The notes under the pieces are model-generated. The model was not told the DNA's origin and ran no database searches. It saw only the letters and a list, made by a program, of their open reading frames with translations. A stretch of DNA of 7,061 nucleotides from Gammaproteobacteria bacterium (GTDB lineage Bacteria; Pseudomonadota; Gammaproteobacteria; Pseudomonadales; Azotimanducaceae). Below, in pieces: positions 1 to 5,177 of the stretch (position 1 is the first letter of the stretch; the number at the start of each line of letters is the position of its first letter). The DNA lies in contig JAPPHP010000251.1 in assembly GCA_028821035.1 (NCBI GenBank), positions 1 to 7,061 on the forward strand. Reading direction: 5' to 3'. The translations under genes were made by a program, and so were the position numbers.

Positions 1-266
1 TCGCCCAAGTCCTCGTCTGCGTCCGGGGGCTTCTCGACGGCTGCGTCGTAGCTACTCTTCCAGCGCTGGTATTGCGTAGTCGCGGTGGCCGGGTTTCCTT
101 CTTCCGCTTCGATGCGGTCCACCACCTCGCGGCGCGACGCACGCCGGCCGCTCTCTTTGGTGATCTCGTCCGCAACCTCCCAGACACGCCCCGTTTTCGT
201 GCCGGGCCGGGGTCGTGAGTAGACGACGGGGCGGTCCTTGGTGGTCACTTCTACCAGCTCTGTCAT
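1..266 (-). CDS. Small putative helix-turn-helix protein, C-terminus off the window
   Basis: This reading frame begins at the ATG at 266-264 and stays open to the left edge, giving 88 visible residues that start MTELVEVTTKDRPVVYSRP. I do not recognise a named family. After a basic, proline-rich lead (residues 11-25) come three likely helices: about 26-38 (GRVWEVADEITKE), about 43-55 (ASRREVVDRIEAE) and about 58-72 (NPATATTQYQRWKSSY). This spacing, with a polar and aromatic third helix, suggests a winged-helix or HTH DNA-binding fold. I recall small bacterial proteins with the same GRVWE(I/V)AD and NPxTAxTQYxxWK pattern, but cannot attach a function. The tail turns acidic (residues 79-88). The gene is transcribed divergently from the esterase. 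No strong Shine-Dalgarno precedes the ATG. Codon usage and the coherent protein pattern support a real gene; function and full length are unknown. Confidence 0.7.
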   Translation of the reverse strand, partial: MTELVEVTTKDRPVVYSRPRPGTKTGRVWEVADEITKESGRRASRREVVDRIEAEEGNPATATTQYQRWKSSYDAAVEKPPDADEDLG

Positions 267-285
267 TTCAATCTGGTCTTGGCGA

Positions 286-315
286 ATGATATGGAATACG
301 TCAGAAAATGAACAA
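286..315 (-). promoter_or_regulatory. Possible sigma-70 promoter for the leftmost minus-strand gene
   Basis: Read on the minus strand, TTGTTC (315-310) is followed after 18 bases by TATCAT (291-286), which matches five of six bases of the -10 consensus. Transcription would start near 279 and leave only a short leader before the ATG at 266. The -35 match is poor, so this is a suggestion only. The surrounding 267-394 intergenic stretch is clearly more AT-rich than the flanking genes, as expected for a divergent promoter region. Confidence 0.35.
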
Positions 316-333
316 CGGCTTTGCTCCAGGTGT

Positions 334-362
334 TTGCCGGCGAGTCGGCCGTTTCGCATAGC
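334..362 (+). promoter_or_regulatory. Weak candidate promoter for the esterase gene
   Basis: TTGCCG (334-339) and CATAGC (357-362) are separated by exactly 17 bases and lie about 30 bases upstream of the esterase start codon. They match the sigma-70 consensus at four and three positions respectively. Placement and spacing are good but the -10 is weak, so another sigma factor or an activator could be involved. A GGGA at 384-387 is the only candidate ribosome binding site before the ATG at 395. Confidence 0.22.
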
Positions 363-394
363 ATGGTCGCCACGGACTGACACGGGATCACGTC

Positions 395-2053
395 ATGCAC
401 AAAGGCACACAGTGGTTGGCGCTCGCCGCTCTCGGGTTGCTCGTGGCCTGCGGCCCCGCGGAGACGAGTGAAGCACCGGCACCTTCTCCCATCGGCACAA
501 CCGTCGCCGTCACCGGCGGGACGGTGCAGGGGTTCGTTGGCGAAGACGGTCTCAAGCAATACCACCGCATTCCTTACGCGGCCGCCCCCACCGGAGCCCG
601 GCGTTGGGCACCGCCGGCGGCGGTCGAGCCGTGGGACGGCGTGCGCGACGCCACCGCGCCGGGCCCGAAGTGCGTGCAGCCGGCCGGACAAGGCGGCTCC
701 TTCTACGGGGACGCCGACTTCGAGGTGAGCGAGGACTGTCTCGTACTCAACGTCTGGACCCGCGCGGCGCATGAGGACGAGGGACTCCCGGTGATGGTGT
801 GGATCCACGGAGGCGCCCTCGTGACCGGCGCTGGATCCGACTATCCGGGCGAACTGCTGTCGTCGAAAGGCGTGGTGCTCGTCACCGCGAACTACCGGCT
901 AGGGCCGTTCGGGTTCTTCGCGCTCCCCGAACTGAGCGCAGAGAGCCCGGCGGGCGTTTCGGGCAACCAGGGAATCCGGGACCAGGTCGCGGCCCTCGAG
1001 TGGGTGCGGGACAACATCGCCCGGTTCGGCGGGGACCCCGGCAACGTGACGATCTTCGGCGAATCCGCCGGCGCCTTGAGCATGTCGCTGCTGCAGGCGA
1101 GCCCGCTCGCGCGGGGCCTGTTCCACCGCGTCATCGGCCAGAGCGGCGGCGCCTTCCAGCCGATGGCCTTCCGCGACCGCATGACTTCCTACGGCCCGTC
1201 CGTGGAGTCGCGCGGCCAGGAAATCGCAACCGCCCTTGCCGGGGAAGACGGCGACGACTCCCTGGCGGGTCTGCGTGCGTTGTCCGCCGAGCATGTCCTC
1301 GCCGTGTACGAGGCCAACCCGGCCCTGTGGGACTACGGTTCGCTCGCCATTGTCGACGGCGAGGTCGTCCCGGACGAGGTCGCCACGATCTTCGCCGAGG
1401 GGCGGCAGGCCGACGTGCCGGTGATGATCGGTTCCACCGCGGACGAAGGCACGACCCTTCACGAATTCATCGTGCCGCCGTTCGGAGAGGGCGCGGCCGG
1501 ATTCGAGGCGTACGCGAACGCGGTCCTGCCGGAAGCCGGGGACGCGCTCGCCGCGCTGTACCCGTCCGGGACGGACGACGAGGCACACGCTTCCGGTGAA
1601 GCCCTGCTGGCCGACGTGCTCTTCACCGCCCCGATGCGCCTCTGGGCCCGCGCCATGGAGGACGTCGAGAGCGACGCCTACCTCTACTGGTTCACCTGGG
1701 CGCCGCCCATCGAGGAGGCCGAACGCTACGGCGCCTTCCACGCCGCCGAGATCGGCTACGTCTTCGGCAACCTCGACCTGTTCGGCGCGGTGCCGGTCGG
1801 CGACGACCGCGCCTTCTCGGACCTGATGGCGACGATCTGGACCCAGTTCGCCCGCAGCGGCAACCCGAACGGCGACGGACTGCCGGCATGGCCCGCCTAC
1901 ACGGGGGAGAACGAGGCGTACATGGAGCTTGGCGTGGACACGGGGGCGAAGAGTCACATCCGGGTGGAGGAGGTGGCGCTGATTGCGGGGGCGTGGGACG
2001 AGCGGCGGGAGACGGAGGGGCGATCGCACCACCGGCCAGACGCAGCGGAGTAA
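395..2053 (+). CDS. Type-B carboxylesterase, predicted lipoprotein
   Basis: This 552-residue protein is an alpha/beta-hydrolase of the carboxylesterase type B (COesterase) family, which hydrolyses carboxylic esters; the substrate cannot be told from sequence. The first 19 residues form a lipoprotein signal: a Lys, a hydrophobic stretch and the lipobox LVAC ending at Cys19. The residue after Cys is Gly rather than Asp, so sorting to the outer membrane is plausible. Family landmarks run in order: EDCLVLN (113-119), the oxyanion-hole HGG (138-140), the nucleophile elbow GESAG with Ser224, the acid Glu351 in ADEG, and His449 in GAFHAAEIGYVFGN. The triad is therefore complete. Cys93 and Cys115 sit where the first disulfide of cholinesterase-type enzymes lies. 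Length is normal for the family. The lipobox fixes the start, although the ribosome binding site is weak. The HNH gene follows 42 bases downstream on the same strand, but a functional link is not obvious. Confidence 0.95.
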   Translation: MHKGTQWLALAALGLLVACGPAETSEAPAPSPIGTTVAVTGGTVQGFVGEDGLKQYHRIPYAAAPTGARRWAPPAAVEPWDGVRDATAPGPKCVQPAGQGGSFYGDADFEVSEDCLVLNVWTRAAHEDEGLPVMVWIHGGALVTGAGSDYPGELLSSKGVVLVTANYRLGPFGFFALPELSAESPAGVSGNQGIRDQVAALEWVRDNIARFGGDPGNVTIFGESAGALSMSLLQASPLARGLFHRVIGQSGGAFQPMAFRDRMTSYGPSVESRGQEIATALAGEDGDDSLAGLRALSAEHVLAVYEANPALWDYGSLAIVDGEVVPDEVATIFAEGRQADVPVMIGSTADEGTTLHEFIVPPFGEGAAGFEAYANAVLPEAGDALAALYPSGTDDEAHASGEALLADVLFTAPMRLWARAMEDVESDAYLYWFTWAPPIEEAERYGAFHAAEIGYVFGNLDLFGAVPVGDDRAFSDLMATIWTQFARSGNPNGDGLPAWPAYTGENEAYMELGVDTGAKSHIRVEEVALIAGAWDERRETEGRSHHRPDAAE

Positions 2054-2085
2054 CCACCGGACAGTCACCCCGCCAGAGTCCGTCA

Positions 2086-2092
2086 AAGGGAC
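2086..2092 (+). promoter_or_regulatory. Shine-Dalgarno site supporting the GTG start of the HNH gene
   Basis: AAGGGA lies within 2086-2092, a few bases before the GTG at 2096. It is the best ribosome binding match near the beginning of this frame and is the reason for choosing that GTG. I saw no clear promoter in the 42-base gap after the esterase. The nuclease may therefore be read through from the esterase or from a promoter inside its 3' end. Confidence 0.5.
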
Positions 2093-2095
2093 CCA

Positions 2096-3016
2096 GTGGC
2101 GACGTTCGACCACAAGCAAGATGCAGTACTGAGATCCACTGCGTTCGGTTGGCTCGCGCGGCTGGTCTCGCTGCACGGCGAAGTCCTGCCACGCAAGCTC
2201 CTGGAGCAGGGATTCGAGTTCAGTGGCGAGCGTGTCCACGTCATCGGTCCCCCGGGGATCTTCCGGCCGCGTGTTATGCGAGCGCCGCTCTCGATTACCA
2301 CCTCGCCAAACGGTCCCTACGACGATGCCTTCGATCCCAGCGGAAGGCTGCGATACCGATTTCGCGGAAAGGATCCAGCCCATCGAGACAACCAAGGCCT
2401 CGTCTTCGCCAAGGAGAACCGTCTGCCCCTTCTTTACTTCCACGGCATCCTGACGAGTCGATACCTGCCGATCTGGCCGGTCTACGTCGTTCAGGATCTC
2501 CCAGAGGCGCTGACGTTCCTGATCGAAGTCGATGATGTCGCGAGTGTGTCTTTGCCAGCGGACGTGCCGCGAGACCAGGTCGCGGAGGGCCGTCGTCAAT
2601 ACGTGACGACCTTGACCCGCCGTCGAGTTCACCAGACCGCGTTCCGGGAACGCGTGCTACGCGCGTATCGACGCCAATGCGCGGTGTGCCAGCTACGTCA
2701 TGATGAACTCCTCGACGCCGCGCACATCATTCCGGATCCCGAGCCCGACGGTGAGCCGGTCGTCAACAACGGGCTGTCGCTGTGCCGGCTGCACCACGCC
2801 GCGTTCGATCGGTTCTTCCTGGGCGTGCGCCCCGATCACGTGATCGAGGTGCGCCCTGATGTACTCGCGGAGTCCGACGGTCCGACGCTCAGGTACGCGA
2901 TTCAAGGTCTCCACGGGAAACGGATCGCGCTTCCCCGAAAGCGCGATGAGCATCCCACGGCCTACCGCCTCGAGGAACGATACGAGCGTTTCCTTGCTGC
3001 GACAGCCGCAGGGTGA
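2096..3016 (+). CDS. HNH endonuclease, putative restriction endonuclease (COG3440-like)
   Basis: This 306-residue protein ends in a clear HNH nuclease domain of the HNH_2 type. A zinc-binding CxxC (Cys195, Cys198) is followed by AHIIP with His210, then NNGLSLC (Asn224/Asn225, Cys230) and RLHHAAFD with His234; these supply the metal-binding and catalytic positions of a beta-beta-alpha-metal nuclease. The first ~160 residues are a separate domain, probably beta-rich, with conserved-looking blocks LPRKLLEQGFEF (31-42), GPPGIFRP (51-58), RYRFRGKDPAHRDNQGL (86-102) and PLLYFHGILTSRYLPIWPVY (111-130). Proteins with this whole layout occur in many bacteria and are annotated as HNH or putative restriction endonucleases. 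The N-terminal domain may recognise DNA or a DNA modification, which would make this a type IV-like restriction enzyme, but that is inference. No methyltransferase lies nearby. Sampled GC is lower than in the esterase, suggesting separate acquisition. Confidence 0.9.
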   Translation: MATFDHKQDAVLRSTAFGWLARLVSLHGEVLPRKLLEQGFEFSGERVHVIGPPGIFRPRVMRAPLSITTSPNGPYDDAFDPSGRLRYRFRGKDPAHRDNQGLVFAKENRLPLLYFHGILTSRYLPIWPVYVVQDLPEALTFLIEVDDVASVSLPADVPRDQVAEGRRQYVTTLTRRRVHQTAFRERVLRAYRRQCAVCQLRHDELLDAAHIIPDPEPDGEPVVNNGLSLCRLHHAAFDRFFLGVRPDHVIEVRPDVLAESDGPTLRYAIQGLHGKRIALPRKRDEHPTAYRLEERYERFLAATAAG

Positions 3017-3022
3017 GAGGCC

Positions 3023-3051
3023 TTGACCCGCAGCCTGGTGCTGCGTACGTT
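3023..3051 (+). promoter_or_regulatory. Candidate promoter of the toxin-antitoxin operon
   Basis: TTGACC (3023-3028) matches five of six bases of the -35 consensus. With the ideal 17-base spacing it is followed by TACGTT (3046-3051) as a degenerate -10. It lies just after the HNH stop codon and would give a leader of about 45 bases before the antitoxin ATG. The -10 overlaps the first half of the inverted repeat described separately, so bound repressor would block polymerase. Confidence 0.5.
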
Positions 3052-3061
3052 ATTCCGTACT
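3044..3061 (+). promoter_or_regulatory. Inverted repeat with two GTAC cores, probable antitoxin operator
   Basis: The sequence holds GTACG, six bases, then CGTAC: a perfect 5-base inverted repeat covering 3045-3060. Viewed another way, it is two hexamers, CGTACG (3044-3049) and CGTACT (3056-3061), whose centres are 12 bp apart. From what I recall, YefM-YoeB complexes bind paired TGTACA-core palindromes with a 12-bp centre-to-centre distance, so the geometry matches autoregulation by this antitoxin family. The site overlaps the predicted -10. Binding itself is inferred. Confidence 0.55.
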
Positions 3062-3103
3062 GTTCGAGCCGCAGCAACCGCCAGCAATAGCGGGGAGTCC
3101 TCC

Positions 3104-3346
3104 ATGACGACGATCACGGCTACCGAAGCCCGGGCCAATCTATACCGCCTGATGGATGCTGCGGCCGAGTCTCACGAACCCGTGATCATCACCGGCAAGA
3201 GAACCCGGGCCGTGCTGGTCTCCGAGGAAGATTGGCGAGCCATTCAGGAGACGCTGTTCCTGCTCTCCGTTCCCGGGATGCGCGAGTCCATTCGGGAGGG
3301 CATGGAGACGAAGGCCGAAGACTGCAGCGACGACCTCGACTGGTGA
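3104..3346 (+). CDS. yefM: Phd/YefM-family antitoxin
   Basis: This 80-residue protein begins MTTITATEARANLYRLMD, the typical N-terminus of Phd/YefM antitoxins, followed by EPVIITGKRTRAVLVSEEDW (residues 25-44), the conserved second half of the DNA-binding fold. The acidic C-terminal part (about 60-80, ending DDLDW) would be the disordered segment that wraps and neutralises the toxin. CGGGGAG (3091-3097) is a good ribosome binding site seven bases before the ATG. A longer reading from the TTG at 3023 is unlikely because it would start inside the predicted promoter and adds residues not seen in the family. The gene overlaps the toxin gene and the pair should be co-transcribed. The antitoxin, alone and better with toxin as co-repressor, is expected to repress its own promoter. 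Confidence 0.92.
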   Translation: MTTITATEARANLYRLMDAAAESHEPVIITGKRTRAVLVSEEDWRAIQETLFLLSVPGMRESIREGMETKAEDCSDDLDW

Positions 3347-3606
3347 GCTGGCGCGTCGTCTACGCCCGGCACGCCCAACGCGACGCGAGGAAGCTGGTAG
3401 CGAGCCCACTGAAGCCCAGGGTCGAACAACTTCTTTCCGTCCTCGCCGAAGACCCCTATCGCAGTCCCCCGCCCTTCGAGAAACTGGTTGGCGACCTCGC
3501 CGGAGCTTACTCGCGCCGCATCAACATTCAGCACCGTCTCGTCTACCAGGTTCTGGACGACGTGCGAGTCGTGAAGGTGCTGCGCATGTGGAGCCACTAC
3601 GAGTAG
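3343..3606 (+). CDS. yoeB: Txe/YoeB-family mRNA interferase toxin
   Basis: This 87-residue toxin starts at a GTG that shares bases with the antitoxin stop codon (GTGA, 3343-3346). Translation is therefore probably coupled to the antitoxin, and there is no separate ribosome binding site. Txe/YoeB proteins have a RelE-like fold and cut mRNA in the ribosomal A site when freed from the antitoxin. The family signature is intact: FEKLVGDLAGAYSRRI (45-60), QHRLVYQV (63-70) and the C-terminal WSHYE (83-87). Glu46, Arg65, His85 and Tyr86 correspond to the residues used for catalysis in YoeB, so the toxin should be active. The frame extends upstream to 3232, but that part lies over the antitoxin gene and does not match the family. 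The stop lies five bases from the convergent helicase stop. Confidence 0.93.
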   Translation: MSWRVVYARHAQRDARKLVASPLKPRVEQLLSVLAEDPYRSPPPFEKLVGDLAGAYSRRINIQHRLVYQVLDDVRVVKVLRMWSHYE

Positions 3607-3611
3607 CAGCG

Positions 3612-4970
3612 TCACCCCCGGGCGCGCCAGGGCTTGCGAGCGAACCGGCGCCCGAGGCCGCGCTCGATCTCGCGCCACTTGCGTTCTTCCTCCGACGTAA
3701 CGAACGTGATCGCCTCGCCGGTGCGGCCCATGCGCCCGGTTCGTCCCACGCGGTGCGTGAACAACTGTTCCGAGTCGGGCAAGTCGAAGTTGATGACCTG
3801 GCCGATACCCTCGACGTCCAGGCCCCGGGCAGCCACGTTGGTTGCCACGAGAATCGGGGCGGCGCCCGACCGGAAGTCCTTCATCACGCGTTCACGCGCG
3901 TTCTGCCTGAGATTGCCTTGCAGGGCCGCCACCGGATAGCCCATGGAGTCGAGCTGTTTCGCCAGCTTCTTGACGCCATGCTTCGTCCGGCCGAAGACGA
4001 TGATCGGATCGCCGTCCCGTTCGTCCAGCAGCGTTCGCACGGCCCCCATCTTGTCTGCCTTCTCGATGGTGTAGACCTGGTGCTCCACGGTCGGCGGCGC
4101 CCCGAGATCCCGGTCGATTTCCACCGTCACCGGATCCCGCAGGTGCTTCTTCGCCATGTCCGCGACCCATCTCGGCATGGTCGCCGAGAAAAGCGCGGTC
4201 TGTCGTTCGGAGGGCGAATGGGCAAGGATGGCCTCGACATCGCGAGCGAACCCCTTGTCCAGCATCTCGTCCGCTTCGTCGAGGACCAGGAACCGCACCG
4301 CTCGCAGGTCCAGGATGCCCTCCCGCAAGTGGTCCAGTGTACGACCCGGCGTGCCCACGACGATGCGGGCGCCACGCTTCAGCGCAGCCTGTTCCGGCCG
4401 CGCCGAGCGGCCGCCGTAGAGCAGCGTGACGGTCGACCGCGGCCCCTCGACCAGGGCACTGGCGACCCCGGCCACCTGAATGGCCAGCTCCCGGGTCGGC
4501 ACCAGGACCAGCGTCTGGACCTCCCGCTTCGACGCGTCGCACCCCTCCACCGCCGGGACGGCGAAGGCGAGGGTCTTGCCGGATCCCGTGCGCGCCTGGC
4601 CGATGACGTCGCGCCCCGCCAGCAGCAGCGGGATCGTCCGCGCCTGAATGGGCGTCGGCGCAACGATATCCATGCCCGCGAGCGCCGCCCGGGTCGCGCC
4701 ACGCAAGGCCATCCCGGCGAACGTGCCGGCACCTTCCCCGGAGGAGTCCATGAGAGGTTCGCTCGCTGCGACCGCAGCCGCCGCCGGCGCGCCGGTAGAC
4801 GGAGCGGCGCCGCCACGACGTTTCCTGAAGCAGGGGCGGCAGTACACGGGCCGGCCGGGCGTCGGCCGGAACGGCAGGCTCGTGACTGCGTCGCAGTCGG
4901 TGCACACGGCGTCGTGGCGCTGTCGGCGCGCCGGCGGGCGCGCGCGGGTCGAAGACATCTGAAGAGGCAT
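3612..4970 (-). CDS. DEAD-box ATP-dependent RNA helicase with N-terminal zinc ribbon
   Basis: This 452-residue protein carries the full set of DEAD-box motifs. These are Q motif TPIQ (Gln109), Walker A GSGKT (Lys132), PTREL (158-162), TPGR (207-210), DEAD (231-234), SAT (262-264), ARGLD (381-385) and HRVGRTGR (406-413). It should unwind short RNA duplexes using ATP in the cytoplasm, as RhlE/DeaD-type helicases do in ribosome assembly, RNA decay and cold adaptation. Unusually, it begins with a small zinc ribbon, Cys23-x2-Cys26 and Cys44-x2-Cys47, followed by an alanine- and glycine-rich linker (about 54-85). The C-terminal extension is very short, so there is no DbpA- or CsdA-like RNA-binding tail. 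The ATG at 4970 is chosen because AAGGAG (4987-4982) lies upstream. A start at 4958 is possible, while an upstream TTG at 5090 coincides with the predicted transcription start. Confidence 0.95.
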   Translation of the reverse strand: MPLQMSSTRARPPARRQRHDAVCTDCDAVTSLPFRPTPGRPVYCRPCFRKRRGGAAPSTGAPAAAAVAASEPLMDSSGEGAGTFAGMALRGATRAALAGMDIVAPTPIQARTIPLLLAGRDVIGQARTGSGKTLAFAVPAVEGCDASKREVQTLVLVPTRELAIQVAGVASALVEGPRSTVTLLYGGRSARPEQAALKRGARIVVGTPGRTLDHLREGILDLRAVRFLVLDEADEMLDKGFARDVEAILAHSPSERQTALFSATMPRWVADMAKKHLRDPVTVEIDRDLGAPPTVEHQVYTIEKADKMGAVRTLLDERDGDPIIVFGRTKHGVKKLAKQLDSMGYPVAALQGNLRQNARERVMKDFRSGAAPILVATNVAARGLDVEGIGQVINFDLPDSEQLFTHRVGRTGRMGRTGEAITFVTSEEERKWREIERGLGRRFARKPWRARG

Positions 4971-4978
4971 ACGGGAAC

Positions 4979-4991
4979 GGACTCCTTGTCC
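4979..4991 (-). promoter_or_regulatory. Shine-Dalgarno of the helicase gene inside a small hairpin
   Basis: On the minus strand the leader reads GGAC AAGGA GTCC (4991-4979): a 4-bp stem closing a 5-base loop that contains most of the AAGGAG ribosome binding site (4987-4982). The spacer to the ATG at 4970 is 11 bases, slightly long. A helix this short would be marginal on its own. Stabilisation by pairing elsewhere in the leader would be needed for it to control translation. Confidence 0.4.
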
Positions 4992-5095
4992 AAAAGGGGC
5001 GAAACAGGCGGGTAGCACGGGGTCTGGGAGCAGGCGAGAGCCGGGATGGCCCGCTGCGGTGCGAAACCTTGGCGCGTCCATCAGGCGCAACGCCC

Positions 5096-5104
5096 ATTAT
5101 GACA
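5096..5104 (-). promoter_or_regulatory. Extended -10 promoter of the helicase gene
   Basis: On the minus strand TGTCATAAT (5104-5096) is an extended -10 element: TG, one base, then CATAAT with five of six consensus bases. No good -35 lies at the usual distance, which is tolerated in extended -10 promoters. Transcription would start near 5089 and leave a leader of about 119 bases before the ATG at 4970. This is the only convincing promoter-like sequence in the 207-base gap between the receptor stop and the helicase start. The rest of that gap shows no gene and no clear terminator. Confidence 0.5.
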
Positions 5105-5177
5105 GACAACGTCCCACGACGCGCAGCGGACACGCACCGAGGCTGCATGACGCCGCCGGGTCCTCTCCCAAACCGGG

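Noticed and set aside
336..350. Short inverted repeat GCCG-N6-CGGC in the divergent promoter region
   Set aside because: Four-base GC arms are expected by chance at this composition, and no second copy or conserved core supports an operator.
263..808. A 181-codon minus-strand frame whose stop overlaps the ATG of the leftmost gene (AAATGA)
   Set aside because: The stop-start overlap looks like coupling, but nearly all of the frame is antisense to the esterase N-terminus and the product is low-complexity.
2028..2064. Imperfect direct repeat ACCACCGG(C/A)CAG at 2028-2039 and 2053-2064
   Set aside because: There are two 12-base copies with one mismatch, one of them inside the esterase coding end. 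There is no third copy or flanking structure, so chance in GC-rich DNA is likely.
899..2632. A long open frame on the minus strand (577 codons) across the esterase and HNH genes
   Set aside because: It lies antisense to two well-supported genes, its product is dominated by Arg, Gly and Val with no recognisable domain, and it joins unrelated genes. It is a by-product of high-GC codon use.
3023..3103. N-terminal extension of the antitoxin to a TTG at 3023
   Set aside because: It would overlap the -35 element and operator, and the ATG at 3104 has a better ribosome binding site and matches the usual family start.
3588..5015. A long open frame on the plus strand (475 codons) opposite the helicase gene
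   Set aside because: The opposite strand encodes every DEAD-box motif, and the plus-strand product is Arg/His/Pro-rich with no family pattern.
4971..5090. N-terminal extension of the helicase to a TTG at 5090
   Set aside because: The extension does not resemble helicase sequence, would begin at the predicted transcription start, and skips the AAGGAG site that serves the ATG at 4970.
5105..5177. Possible terminator after the receptor gene
   Set aside because: Repeated ACCCGG and a weak GGG/CCC pairing are present on the minus strand, but there is no stable stem followed by a run of T.
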